Position numbers and translations under genes: made by a program
Part shown: positions 53,296-62,205 of the stretch, piece after piece
Position numbering within the stretch: the first letter of the stretch is position 1
Layout of the letters: each line of letters begins with the position of its first letter
Assembly: GCA_963825305.1 (NCBI GenBank)
Contig: CAWGTA010000001.1
Coordinates: forward strand, 62,001-126,000
DNA from: PSRJ01 sp963825305
Lineage (GTDB): Bacteria > Acidobacteriota > Terriglobia > Bryobacterales > Bryobacteraceae
DNA: 64,000 nucleotides
Direction: 5' to 3'
Notes under the pieces: model-generated
The model's input: only the letters and a program-made list of their open reading frames with translations
The model's database searches: none
Told to the model about the DNA's origin: nothing

Positions 53296-53365
53296 ACCGC
53301 TCCCTCTGGTCACGGCTCAGTAGCGCGCGACGCCGTATTACTGAGCCGTGACCGTAGGGAGCGGT
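53296..53365. repeat. 70-bp palindrome between convergent genes
   Basis: A 10-bp arm (ACCGCTCCCT), two unpaired bases and a 15-bp arm (GGTCACGGCTCAGTA) at 53296-53322 pair with 53339-53365 around a 16-nt loop. It occupies nearly the whole space between the DFSGxW and ICMT genes, so it may terminate both. A similar GAGCC..GACC..GGGAGCGG element is one I recall as dispersed in Solibacter-type genomes, so it may also be a mobile palindromic repeat. Confidence 0.75.
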
Positions 53366-53366
53366 A

Positions 53367-53918
53367 TCATCGCAATAGCTTCCACAAAAGCAGCAATACT
53401 CCCGCGGTCCACCCGGCCGCAGCCTGATACTCCTGGTTTTTCACATACAGCGACCATCGGAAGGGCTCCGCGTTCTTCGCAGTCGCGGCCGTAAAGCGCG
53501 GCCAGAGGGGCGGCACCAGAGCGGCGTAGGCGCCGTAATCGGGGAAGAGACTCCGCAGGTGTTGCTCCTCGAGTTGAATCACCGGCAGATACACCAGCAA
53601 GAAAACCGCGGCAAAAAGGACGCCTAACCCCAGACTGCGCGAGGCGATCGCCAGGCCCACCGCCACCAGCAGGGTGCCCAGATACAGCGGATTGCGCGTA
53701 AAGGCGTACGGCCCACCGGTGGCCAACTCCCGATTCTTGGCGAGGCAGCCGGCCGCCCAGGCGCGCAGCGCCAACCCTGCCAGCGACATCGGAAGCCCCA
53801 CTGCCAGCGACTGCACAGTAGGATCGGAAAACCACGCGAACGCCGCCACGATCAGGAAACCACTGGGTACGCGGAGCCGGGCTACGGCATCGGCGTAGGG
53901 CTTCGGAAACGACGCCAT
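53367..53918 (-). CDS. isoprenylcysteine carboxyl methyltransferase (ICMT) family protein
   Basis: A 183-residue membrane protein with four to five hydrophobic segments. The SAM-binding region of ICMT/PEMT-type methyltransferases is visible in ELATGGPYAFTRNPLYLGTL, with QLEEQHLRSLFPDYGAYAAL near the C-terminus. In bacteria such proteins methylate lipids or small molecules; substrate unknown. Its ATG overlaps the waaC stop by one base (TGATG), so it is translated in tandem with the heptosyltransferases. Confidence 0.88.
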   Translation of the reverse strand: MASFPKPYADAVARLRVPSGFLIVAAFAWFSDPTVQSLAVGLPMSLAGLALRAWAAGCLAKNRELATGGPYAFTRNPLYLGTLLVAVGLAIASRSLGLGVLFAAVFLLVYLPVIQLEEQHLRSLFPDYGAYAALVPPLWPRFTAATAKNAEPFRWSLYVKNQEYQAAAGWTAGVLLLLWKLLR

Positions 53919-54913
53919 CAGATCAGGCAGTCGGCAGCGCGGCGCGGTTCGCCCAGCACGGCGCGAAGCGTCTCAAAAACCTGGTCCGGCGAAATGCGCG
54001 TCATGCTTTCGTCAATCGAGGTGCTGCGTTTATAGGTGGTGACGGCGCCGGCACTCCGCAGCACCCGCATGGAATCGCCGTAAGGGCCGTTGCGCGCGGG
54101 GTCGGTAGGTCCGAAGAGAGCCACCCCAGGTCTCCCCAGAGCCGCCGCCAGGTGCAGCGGTCCACTATCCACGCCAATCACCGCCGTCGCGCGTCGCGTC
54201 GCATCGATCAGACCGGCGATCCCCGAACTATGCGCCACCGCATCCTCGATCTGGGCGAATACCGGCAATGCCGAAGGCGGCCCGTTGAGTACCAGCGGAA
54301 CTCCCCATTCGCGGCGGACCAATGCCGCCAGTGCACGGTAGTATTCCATGGGCCACTGCTTGGCGTTCCAGCCGGCTAAAGGCGAGGCCAGTACGAAATC
54401 GCGCGGCAAATTGCCTTCCGGGCGGCCCGCCGGAAGCGGAAAGGCGCGGATCGCGTTGGCGGCTCCGGCCGACGCCGCCAAGTCCAGATGCCGGTCCACC
54501 ATGTGGGCGGAGCGGCTCTCGGTTTTGTCCGAGTAGAACAGCGCGGCGGCGCGTTCGCGAAGCTGCGTATGGTGATAACCGAAAATGCGCACGGGCCGCG
54601 CGGCCGACGCCACCAGAGCCGACTTGATCAGGCCCTGAAAATCCACCGCAAACTCGTAGCGATGCTCGCGCAAACCGCGCCAGCTTTCCAGCCAGCCCGC
54701 GGGCCCATCGCGCCGGAACCACAGCAGGTCGTCGATGAAGGGGTTGTCCTCCAGCAGGGGCGCCCACTTCGGCTCCACCGCCCAGGCCAGCCGCCAGCCC
54801 GGAAAGCTGTGTTTGAGGGAGGCTACCGCGGGCAGAGTGTGGATGATGTCGCCCATGGCACCCAGCCGGACCACCAGGATACGACCGCTAGCGGGTTTGC
54901 CCACGTTGAACAT
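53918..54913 (-). CDS. waaC: lipopolysaccharide heptosyltransferase I-like (GT9)
   Basis: A 331-residue GT-B enzyme of family 9 that adds heptose to the Kdo of the lipid A inner core at the cytoplasmic face of the inner membrane. Conserved: RILVVRLGAMGDIIHTLPAV near the N-terminus, YEFAVDFQGLIKSALVASAA, VLASPLAGWNAKQWPMEYYR, and the sugar-nucleotide motif VIGVDSGPLHLAAALGRPGV ALFGPTDP. Assignment as WaaC rather than another GT9 rests on the N-terminal block and on waaF being upstream. It follows waaF by 99 bp. Confidence 0.9.
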   Translation of the reverse strand: MFNVGKPASGRILVVRLGAMGDIIHTLPAVASLKHSFPGWRLAWAVEPKWAPLLEDNPFIDDLLWFRRDGPAGWLESWRGLREHRYEFAVDFQGLIKSALVASAARPVRIFGYHHTQLRERAAALFYSDKTESRSAHMVDRHLDLAASAGAANAIRAFPLPAGRPEGNLPRDFVLASPLAGWNAKQWPMEYYRALAALVRREWGVPLVLNGPPSALPVFAQIEDAVAHSSGIAGLIDATRRATAVIGVDSGPLHLAAALGRPGVALFGPTDPARNGPYGDSMRVLRSAGAVTTYKRSTSIDESMTRISPDQVFETLRAVLGEPRRAADCLI

Positions 54914-55012
54914 TCTCGATCAACCGGCCAGTCCGGCGCACGATAAGTCGATTGAGATCTTCATGATCCGCAGTTACCACGTAGTCTACCACGTGCTACC
55001 CGGCTGCCAGTT

Positions 55013-56080
55013 TCACGATCTTGCTTCGTGAGTCCAGGCAGGTGCGGATTCCTCCCAAAGCTGGAGTGCGGCGGAGGTTACGGAATCCGTGGTCACGCGC
55101 GTCATGCAGCGGTGGTCGATGGGGCATTCGCGCAACAGGCAGGGGCTGCACTCGGCATGCGCGCGGATCACCCTGGCCAGGGGCCCGGTGGGGCCGGTGG
55201 TGGTATCGTCGGTGGCCCCGAACACCGCCACGGTAGGAACGCCCAGCGCCGAAGCTACATGCATGGCGCCGGAGTCGTTGGTGAGGAAAAGCCGGCAGGC
55301 GGCTGCCAGTTCGATGAACTCGCGGAGGCTGGTTTCGCCGGCCAGGTTCCGCACTTCGATGCCGGCCGCCTGCAGCTCGCCCGTGACCAGTTGGCAGAGG
55401 GCTCGCTCGCCAGCCGACCCAAACACCAGCGCCGACCTGGTGAGCCTGGCCGCGCTTTCCGCGAAGCGTTCCGGCAGCCACTGCTTGGCGTTGCCGTAAG
55501 CAGCACCGGGGCTGATCCCGATAACCGGGCCCTGGATGCCCAACACGGCCAGGTGGCGCGCACCACTGTCCCGCGCCGCCTCAATGCCGTCCAGCCGGAT
55601 AGCCGGTGTGGGCGGAAGGCGCTCCATCAATCCGGCGCGCCGAAGCAGTTCCAGGTAGTAGAAGCGCTGGTGCCGGGGGATGTCGCCCGGTTCCGGAACC
55701 GGAATCGCGCACGTGAGCAGAGGCCCACGGCCATCGCGGCGATAGCCAATACGCTCGGGAATCCCGGCCATCCACGCCATCAACGCGGCATCGAACGCGT
55801 TTTGAAGAAGGATGGCACATTCGAAGCGCTCGGCCCGCAGACTGCTGGCAAAATTGCGCTTGGCGTGCAGGCCTTGCTGCGCGGTGTAAACGATCACCTG
55901 GTCGATGGCCTTTTCGCGGGCGTAGAGATCGGCCACCCACGGCCGGGCAACCACCGCCAGGTGGGCGCGCGGAAAGATCTCGCGGATGGCGCGAATGGCG
56001 GGCAGGGACATGACCGCGTCCCCTAGCCAATTGGTGGCGCGTACCAAAATTTTCGAGACCGAAGAAGGATTAAAATCCAC
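55013..56080 (-). CDS. waaF: lipopolysaccharide heptosyltransferase II
   Basis: A 355-residue GT9 enzyme transferring the second heptose to the inner core. Conserved: KILVRATNWLGDAVMSLPAI at the start, AILLQNAFDAALMAWMAGIP with RIGYRRDGRG, ISPGAAYGNAKQWLPERFAE and RLFLTNDSGAMHVASALGVP followed by TVAVFGATDDTTTGP. Together with waaC it shows that this organism builds a heptose-containing LPS core. It is the first clear gene of a waaF-waaC-ICMT operon. Confidence 0.94.
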   Translation of the reverse strand: MDFNPSSVSKILVRATNWLGDAVMSLPAIRAIREIFPRAHLAVVARPWVADLYAREKAIDQVIVYTAQQGLHAKRNFASSLRAERFECAILLQNAFDAALMAWMAGIPERIGYRRDGRGPLLTCAIPVPEPGDIPRHQRFYYLELLRRAGLMERLPPTPAIRLDGIEAARDSGARHLAVLGIQGPVIGISPGAAYGNAKQWLPERFAESAARLTRSALVFGSAGERALCQLVTGELQAAGIEVRNLAGETSLREFIELAAACRLFLTNDSGAMHVASALGVPTVAVFGATDDTTTGPTGPLARVIRAHAECSPCLLRECPIDHRCMTRVTTDSVTSAALQLWEESAPAWTHEARS

Positions 56081-56126
56081 CGCTTCCGAGCATAGCAGCG
56101 AAGCTTCGAGGCTGGGAGCGGCGTCG

Positions 56127-56321
56127 CTATTTCAAGTACACGCCCAGCATGCCGCGGGCTTCCCATTCCGCGGCAGAGCGCCAGGGGTTGCCCCCGTCCT
56201 GCGGCTTGAAAAAGCAGATATTCTCTTCGCCGTAGCGAGCCCGCAATGCCGTCAACCACTCGGCATCGCTCAAATCCGTCATGGTTTGTGGCGGATATCG
56301 CAAATTGCCCAACCACTTCAT
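56127..56321 (-). CDS. small conserved-looking protein upstream of waaF
   Basis: A 64-residue protein, rich in Trp and aromatic residues (LSDAEWLTALRARYGEENIC, NPWRSAAEWEARGMLGVYLK). It looks like a real, compact globular or peripheral protein rather than noise, and stands 46 bp upstream of waaF on the same strand. The Shine-Dalgarno is weak. No family recognised. Confidence 0.45.
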   Translation of the reverse strand: MKWLGNLRYPPQTMTDLSDAEWLTALRARYGEENICFFKPQDGGNPWRSAAEWEARGMLGVYLK

Positions 56322-56534
56322 AGCATTACCCCATTTTACTGCACGGGACGGGCCATGGGGGTTCCGCCGGAAAGGTGCTTTACAAGTAACTCATTCCCCT
56401 TCAATGGCATATCAGCCTTCGAGAGGCTGGTCACGCCCGCCGCACCGTGCCTTTAGTCTGCGACCGGGAGTCCAGAAAGCACAGTTCTAACAGTACTGAA
56501 GTGGTCCTAATAGGTGAGTTTTCTCGGCTTCGGC

Positions 56535-57368
56535 TCAGACGCCGCCGAACTGCTTTAACGTGGCTTGGATCTCAGCCGCCAGCGCCGCGACTTCCTTCGT
56601 TTGGGGAATCGTTTGCAAGGTATCGGCGGCCGCCCGGCACATCAAGATGAACCGGTCTTGCCGGTCCATGCCCATGGGGCCGAACAGATCCGATTCCTGG
56701 TACAGCAAGCTGGCCATGCCGTATAGGAAAATCTCGCGCGGGATGCGCACTTCCGCGGTTTGAAACGCCGCCTTCGCCTCTACGGGACTGTCGGGATTGC
56801 CGACGGCTCCGGAGACTGCCAGGAGCACGCCCCGTTGCAGCATAGCGGTCAGCAACGAGTCGCGGTCGGAATCCGGAAGCCACGTGCCTGCGGAAAGCTT
56901 CGCCAGAGCTTCCGGCGGTGTGGCAGAACCCGGCGGGTATCCAAAAGCCAGCAGCACCTTGGCATTCTGATCGGTCTCTGCCATGTTGTGGAGACCCTGC
57001 GCAAATTCGAGTGCGGTGGTGGCAGCCAGACTCCTCAGGTTGCTGGTCTGGCGTCGATACAACAGCGTGTGGGCCGGATCTTGGCGACTCCCGGCTTCGT
57101 ACGCATCAGCCAGGTCCGAGTACCCCTGGGTCAGGCCCGCCGACACCACCAACTGCCACACGCGCGCCGGGGCCGCGAACGCGGTATCCGTCTGGCTGAG
57201 TTCCGAGAGGGTGGCGTCCGTCTTCAGCAGGTCGCCGGTACGATAACTCTCGTTTGCTACGGCCCAAAAAAAGGCGGGGCTGCCCGGCTTGATTGACGGT
57301 GGTCCGTTCGAACACCCCGTCGCGATACCAAAGGCCAGCAGCGTCAGCAGAATCCATGCGGCTTTCAT
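56535..57368 (-). CDS. lipoprotein of unknown function
   Basis: A 277-residue protein with a lipoprotein signal (LLTLLAFGIATGC, Cys19 as lipidation site), so it is anchored to a membrane facing the periplasm. The body is helical with TPR-like spacing (AFFWAVANESYRTGDLLKTD, GYSDLADAYEAGSRQDPAHT, AAFQTAEVRIPREIFLYGMA). Strong Shine-Dalgarno GGGAGG five bases before the ATG. Single-gene unit. Confidence 0.78.
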   Translation of the reverse strand: MKAAWILLTLLAFGIATGCSNGPPSIKPGSPAFFWAVANESYRTGDLLKTDATLSELSQTDTAFAAPARVWQLVVSAGLTQGYSDLADAYEAGSRQDPAHTLLYRRQTSNLRSLAATTALEFAQGLHNMAETDQNAKVLLAFGYPPGSATPPEALAKLSAGTWLPDSDRDSLLTAMLQRGVLLAVSGAVGNPDSPVEAKAAFQTAEVRIPREIFLYGMASLLYQESDLFGPMGMDRQDRFILMCRAAADTLQTIPQTKEVAALAAEIQATLKQFGGV

Positions 57369-57517
57369 AGCTACCTCCCCCGTTTGCCCGGGATACCCCC
57401 GCCCAGCGAAGGCGTTGGTGCTCCAATAGAACTATAAGACTCTAATATCTGTTATGCAAGGGGGAAGGTGGGACATTCCTAGGGGCGGGGGCGAACTGAA
57501 CATGTGGAGCCAGCCGC

Positions 57518-58474
57518 TCATGTCTCCAGGCAACACTCCAACTCATTGATCCTTTCTTCCACCCTATGCCTGATCTCCAGTAAGTTGTCGCCAATGAGGG
57601 CGTAAAAAGGCGACTGCGCTTGGGGATCCTGGCTCTGATCAGCGGCCGGTTGGCCTTCCGCGCTGAACCCTATTCGGTTGGCCAACGAGCAGCAGAACTG
57701 TACCAGCGCCGTTATGTCCGCCTGGCCCTCTACTGGCGCGGAATGGTGCCGGCTCGCAACTTCGGAAAACACCGCCGGCAGTTTCCACTCATTCAGCAGG
57801 ATAAGTCCCGCCCTGGTGTGACGGATCCCGAACTCTTCGTGTTCTCTCTCCAGAACCAATTTTGCGTCCGGCGGCGACGCATCCAGCATCGCCGTATACT
57901 TTTGCAGCCAGGCTCGCAGCATGGCTAGGCGTCCAATATCGTGCAGAAGCCCCGCGCTATATGCGAGGTCTTTGTCGGCTTTCAGTTCGCGCGTGATCTC
58001 CTCGCATAGTAGCGCACACGCCAGGTTGTGCCTCCAGCACCGCAGCACCGCGGGCAATCTTCGCGCCGGCCCTAGAAAATCCTTCAACGCCACCGTGGTC
58101 ACAAGCGAGCGAACCCGTTCCAAACCCAGCATCGCGACCGCGTGCAGGACTCCGGTCACCGGGGAGCGGGTACCAAACAGAGGTGAATTCGCGACTTGCA
58201 GCATATCCTTGCTGATGCGTGCGTCGGCTCGGATGATATCCGACAGCTTACGAAAAGCGACATCCTCCTGCGACACAAGCTTGAACAGGTGGATCGCCAC
58301 CGCCGAAAATGGTGGCAGGCTGCGCAGCGTTTTCAGAGCTTCCGCCTCGATCGGCAATCCTATAGGGCCAGGCGCTACGCACGCGCCTGAGGGCGGATCT
58401 AACGACCTGCCCATTGAGACCTGTGCGCGGTTTGCGTGCTCGCAGGAATCCCAGTTGGAAGCATCGCCGTGCAT
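57518..58474 (-). CDS. HDOD domain protein
   Basis: About 318 residues from the ATG at 58474, which has a GAGAG Shine-Dalgarno; an ATG at 58414 is an alternative. The HDOD domain covers about residues 50-250: LPPFSAVAIHLFKLVSQEDV, LSDIIRADARISKDMLQVAN, SPVTGVLHAVAMLGLERVRS, and the degenerate HD motif AYSAGLLHDIGRLAMLRAWL. HDOD proteins usually work as signalling scaffolds rather than active phosphodiesterases. No attached output domain is seen. Divergent from the membrane protein at 58577. Confidence 0.87.
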   Translation of the reverse strand: MHGDASNWDSCEHANRAQVSMGRSLDPPSGACVAPGPIGLPIEAEALKTLRSLPPFSAVAIHLFKLVSQEDVAFRKLSDIIRADARISKDMLQVANSPLFGTRSPVTGVLHAVAMLGLERVRSLVTTVALKDFLGPARRLPAVLRCWRHNLACALLCEEITRELKADKDLAYSAGLLHDIGRLAMLRAWLQKYTAMLDASPPDAKLVLEREHEEFGIRHTRAGLILLNEWKLPAVFSEVASRHHSAPVEGQADITALVQFCCSLANRIGFSAEGQPAADQSQDPQAQSPFYALIGDNLLEIRHRVEERINELECCLET

Positions 58475-58576
58475 ATAAATCTCTCTTCGGCCGATCTGAG
58501 TAAACCTTGATGCTATTGGAGTTGCTGTGCTTCGGATGGTTCGCCGAAACGCCGGCCTCCGCATCGGAAAAAGCCC

Positions 58577-59065
58577 ATGCTGTTACTATCGGTCATGGAA
58601 AACACCGACCACCATCAGTTTAAGAAGTCCAGTTGGAAACACATTCGGACTACACGGCTGCTGGTGATTGTGTCGTCACCATTGATTTACGTTTGCGCGC
58701 TTCCGTTTTTGTTGCTGGATACCGCGGTGGCGGTCTATCAGGCGGTTTGTTTTCCGATTTACGGAATTCCCAAGGTGCGGAGACAGGATTACCTGATATT
58801 TGACCGGGGGCGATTGCGGTATCTGAACACCATCGAGAAGGTGGCGTGCGTTTACTGCTCATATGCCAACGGTTTGCTAGCTATGATTACCGAGATTGCG
58901 GCGCGCACGGAGCGGCACTTTTGCCCGATCAAGCACGCGCGGCAATTGGCGTACGCGCACTCGCAATATGCGGCGTTCTTGCCGTATGGTGATGGGCGGG
59001 CGTACCGGGAGCATGCCGATGAGATCGAGCACGGACCGTTTGATGTCGCGCCCAAGGACCAGTAG
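58577..59065 (+). CDS. small membrane protein with conserved Cys-rich segment
   Basis: A 162-residue protein. One or two hydrophobic segments near residues 28-65 (LLVIVSSPLIYVCALPFLLL, AVAVYQAVCFPIYGIP) are followed by a soluble part with KVACVYCSYANGLLAMITEI and ERHFCPIKHARQLAYAHSQY. The pattern C-x-x-C plus a later Cys/His pair could bind metal or form disulfides. I recall similar conserved hypothetical proteins but know no function. ATG at 58577 or 58595. Confidence 0.72.
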   Translation: MLLLSVMENTDHHQFKKSSWKHIRTTRLLVIVSSPLIYVCALPFLLLDTAVAVYQAVCFPIYGIPKVRRQDYLIFDRGRLRYLNTIEKVACVYCSYANGLLAMITEIAARTERHFCPIKHARQLAYAHSQYAAFLPYGDGRAYREHADEIEHGPFDVAPKDQ

Positions 59066-59105
59066 CGGCCCGTATCGGTGAGGAGACGGCTCTCTTCGTG
59101 ACAGG

Positions 59106-59468
59106 CTACGGCGTGAGGCGGGTTTCGACACGCTGCTTTGCTGGCGCGAGCGCGATCAAGGTTATGCCGATTACGATGAGGACCGCCACACCGATCAGTT
59201 CATCACGTGAAACCATGTTCCGCAAAGCCTGCGTGCCCATAACGGCGGCATGAACGAAGCTAGACCATGCTGTGAAAGCGATCAGGCTGCGGCTCGCCCA
59301 TGGATTGCGGATTGCGAAAAGCAAGAATACGCCGAGCGTGACATAAATGCTGAACATCATCGACAAGGCAGGGTCTTGCCGCACAAAAATGATCGAGGGA
59401 TAAGCTAGCGCCAAAAAGAGCAATCCCACCGACGCCAACACAATCTTCAGAGCCACTTCTCGATTCAT
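59106..59468 (-). CDS. four-helix membrane protein (DUF6632-like)
   Basis: A 120-residue inner-membrane protein with four hydrophobic segments (IVLASVGLLFLALAYPSIIF, MMFSIYVTLGVFLLFAIRNP, LIAFTAWSSFVHAAVMGTQA, LIGVAVLIVIGITLIALAPA). The N-terminus MNREVALKIVLASVGLLFLA resembles DUF6632. GGAGG lies seven bases before the ATG, and only 14 bp separate it from the upstream DFSGxW-like gene, so it closes that operon. Function unknown. Confidence 0.7.
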   Translation of the reverse strand: MNREVALKIVLASVGLLFLALAYPSIIFVRQDPALSMMFSIYVTLGVFLLFAIRNPWASRSLIAFTAWSSFVHAAVMGTQALRNMVSRDELIGVAVLIVIGITLIALAPAKQRVETRLTP

Positions 59469-59482
59469 TGATGCCCCTCCAA

Positions 59483-60454
59483 TTATTGTGCAACGCGCTC
59501 GACGGCGCGCGCGCCTGAAAGAATGCCGAACATGCCGTAGTTTCCTTCGTGGCAGGCATACTCGTAGATGGGGTCCGTCCGCTTAGTCATGGAGATCTCC
59601 ACGGTCCAAGGCTTCGTGTACACAGTCGGGTCGTTGACGGTGGCGCGGTAGGTGATGGTGTTGGCGTCGGTGCGCGTGAAGCGCTCCACCACGTGGAGAT
59701 TCTGGTCGGTCATGCCGGTCAGGTATCCCACCCCGAAGCGGCTCTGGTCGTTGAATTTGAAATTGTCCGTCTCGACAACTAATGTGTTGCCCTCCCAACG
59801 GCCGCGCGAGTTTCCTTTCCACTGGTGCATGCCGGGCGCAAGATGAGGGCGCCCGTCCAGGGGGATGATGCGGACATCGTGGTTCATTTCCGCGAGGATC
59901 GTTACGTAGCCGGGGCTTTGCACAATCTGATAGTTGTTGTTGTACGGCTCGGGGAGCATGGGCGGTCCCGCGGCGCCGAACAGGATGCAGCGCTCGGTCA
60001 GGTAGCGGTCCTCGGGTCCATCGGCGGGATGCAGGGCCTGCTGCTGCCGGAAGTTGTCCGCCCGCTTCTGGCCATCCGGCGTCATGGCGGGGATTCTCCC
60101 ATCCGGCGGATCAACCACCAGCGAGGTGCGACGGCTCTTGACCACGCGCGTGCCGCGGTCGAACCAGGCGTTGTTATAAGCACGGCGCGCCAGGTCGGTA
60201 TCGCCGGTACCTTCCAGCCGATCCACATCGTTCAGCTGGATGCGCTGTTTTTCGAAAGCGGCCGCTTCGTCTTCGGTGAAGAATTCCTTGGTCCCCAGTT
60301 CGGCGGGCCGCTGGAGCGGCGTCAATGTGGCGTTGGTCCAGGTGCCCTGCAAATCCCTCTGCCCATCCGAAGTCCGCGCCTGGGCTAGTACGCGCATGGG
60401 TGCTACCAGGGCTGCGCAGAGCCAAAACGACAGCGCCCATATTTTGAGAGACAC
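59483..60454 (-). CDS. secreted DFSGxW-type protein (D-L-Q-G-T-W variant)
   Basis: A 323-residue exported protein (signal peptide about residues 1-24, VLAQA). Blocks: QRDLQGTWTNATLTPLQRPA, FFTEDEAAAFEKQRI, GGRTSLVVDPPDGRIPAMTP-like region with PDGQKRADN, AGPPMLPEPYNNNYQIVQSP, DVRIIPLDGRPHLAPGMHQW, RGRWEGNTLVVETDNF and VVERFTRTDANTITYRATVN. Member of the same broad family as 52466. GTG start with GGAG nine bases upstream. 15 bp after the preceding gene. Confidence 0.84.
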   Translation of the reverse strand: MSLKIWALSFWLCAALVAPMRVLAQARTSDGQRDLQGTWTNATLTPLQRPAELGTKEFFTEDEAAAFEKQRIQLNDVDRLEGTGDTDLARRAYNNAWFDRGTRVVKSRRTSLVVDPPDGRIPAMTPDGQKRADNFRQQQALHPADGPEDRYLTERCILFGAAGPPMLPEPYNNNYQIVQSPGYVTILAEMNHDVRIIPLDGRPHLAPGMHQWKGNSRGRWEGNTLVVETDNFKFNDQSRFGVGYLTGMTDQNLHVVERFTRTDANTITYRATVNDPTVYTKPWTVEISMTKRTDPIYEYACHEGNYGMFGILSGARAVERVAQ

Positions 60455-60469
60455 GGAATGAGCTCCTTT

Positions 60470-61249
60470 CTACCGGGCAGTGCAAGGTTCCGGATGCCAC
60501 CCGGAGGCATCCGCTATTTTCTTGAAGTGCGTGGTGGTGACGAAGGGAATCGCCAGGTACACGGGGTCTTCCACCACTGTCATTACCATAAACCAGCTGT
60601 CGCCGTTCGGCTCGTCGAAACGGTCGTAGTATTCCTTGAGAACGGTTTTGTCGCTATACGGAATTCCGTTCTTGCGCAAGTATCCGGGCCGAAGCTGCGT
60701 GGTGACCACTTCCAGCGAACGGAACTTCGAGCCCATCCGCGGAGCCTGGATGAAGGGGACGGGCGGATTGGCGGGGGGCTGCGGCCCTTCCCACTTGGCC
60801 GTGGAATACCCCTGCCAGGAAGGCGTAGCTGCCCGAGGCGCCTCGCCGCCGAAATGAAAGACGCGGGTCTGTTGGCCGGCGTCGGTTTCGATGCGCAGCG
60901 TATTGTCGTCCTGCCAGGTGATGTGCAGGCGGCCCGGCACGCGCATAATAGCAGGCGCTCCGTAGGCTTTGCACTGCAGGCCGGCGGCTTCATCCTTGGC
61001 CGGATCCCAGGCATCGATCACCTTGCGCGCCTCTGCATTGGTGGGGATGCTTGCGGCGTCGCCCTTAAGCGGCGTGACCATGCGCCAGCGCCAGTCTTCC
61101 GTAACTACGGAGACCCAGTAACCAGTGAGATCGATAGGGGCGCCAGCCTTCGGTGAGGCGGGCGGCGCGGCCGGCCCACGTTGCGCCTGGGCGCGATGGG
61201 GAGCGATCAGTGTGAGCAGTGCCGCAAGCAAAAGAAAGGTGCGCCTCAT
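60470..61249 (-). CDS. secreted DFSGxW-type protein (D-L-T-G-Y-W variant)
   Basis: A 259-residue exported protein with signal peptide (AALLTLIAPHRAQA). The hallmark segment is PIDLTGYWVSVVTEDWRWRM, then PAKDEAAGLQCKAYGAPAIM, RVPGRLHITWQDDNTLRIET, AGQQTRVFHFGGEAP and KEYYDRFDEPNGDSWFMVMT. I know closely similar proteins from acidobacteria, usually beside MBL-fold hydrolases, but no function. Its ATG overlaps the stop of the MBL gene by four bases, so the two are coupled. Confidence 0.86.
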   Translation of the reverse strand: MRRTFLLLAALLTLIAPHRAQAQRGPAAPPASPKAGAPIDLTGYWVSVVTEDWRWRMVTPLKGDAASIPTNAEARKVIDAWDPAKDEAAGLQCKAYGAPAIMRVPGRLHITWQDDNTLRIETDAGQQTRVFHFGGEAPRAATPSWQGYSTAKWEGPQPPANPPVPFIQAPRMGSKFRSLEVVTTQLRPGYLRKNGIPYSDKTVLKEYYDRFDEPNGDSWFMVMTVVEDPVYLAIPFVTTTHFKKIADASGWHPEPCTAR

Positions 61250-62197
61250 TTCGACGAGCCCCCTTTGCTCCGGGTAAGGCTCCGGTAAATTGCCTCTACG
61301 AATTGATCGCCTTTAACGAAGCTATCGCGCGAAACGTACTCGGTATCGTAATCGCGGCTGGGCTTGGCGGCCTTCACCTGCTCCAGCGTCATGCCCTTCT
61401 TGACCATATCCTGAACCCGGTCGCGAATGATCACCACCATATCGCGAAACTCCACCACGTCGGCGTCGTCGCAAATTCGTCCATGGCCGGGAATCACGTA
61501 GGTGCCGCCTTCCTGCGTCTTCGCGGGGACCGCCAGTTGCAGAATGTGATTGAGCGCGGCGATCTCTCCCTGCACGCTGCCCCCTCTTTCGATGTCGAGA
61601 AACGGGTAGCCCCCCGGGGTGAAGATATCCCCGGTGCTGATCACATCCGAGCCGCGGAACAGCACCAGGCTATCGCCATCGGTGTGGGCGTTAGGTTCGT
61701 GATAGACGATGATCGCCTCACCGTTGAAGTGCATATTCTTGGTAGCGGTGCCGTATTCATCGATCGGCAATCCTATCTCCGGAAAGGCCGGCTGGCCGGG
61801 CACGGACGCCGTGAGCCGATTGAGCACGTTCTCGTGGCCGATGATTCGCACCGGTTGCGCCGGATCGTCCGTGAACATTTTGGCAATGGCGGCGTTGCCC
61901 CCGACATGATCCGGATGCATGTGCGTATTAATGATGTAGTGTACGCGGCCGGTTGAGAGCTTGCGGATCTCGGCCATCAATTTGGGCGCTGGCGGGAGCA
62001 GATCCGCTATCGACCATCAGCACGCCCTCGTCACCCACCTGCACCGTGACATTGCCGCCGGCGCCGGCTAGCAGGTAGATGTTGTGCCGCACCGGCTCCA
62101 CGTGGATCCGGACGTCGTCAGCGTTGGGCTGCGGTTGCGCCGCGGCTGCCCCCAGAGCAAGCCACGCGCTTGCGAGAAGAAAGAGTGGTCGTGTCAT
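61246..62197 (-). pseudogene. exported MBL-fold metallo-hydrolase, one frameshift
   Basis: Signal peptide from ATG 62197 (MTRPLFLLASAWLALGAAAA), then NIYLLAGAGGNVTVQVGDEG and LMVDSGSAPASA. Near 61984 a single extra C breaks the frame, and the protein continues KLMAEIRKLSTGRVHYIINT, the zinc motif HMHPDHVGGN, later PNAHTDGDSLVLFRGSDVIS and VIPGHGRICDDADVVEFRD. All the metal ligands of an MBL hydrolase are there. Removing one base gives a normal ~317-residue secreted enzyme. Overlaps the downstream DFSGxW gene. Confidence 0.86.
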
Positions 62198-62205
62198 TTC
62201 GGTTT

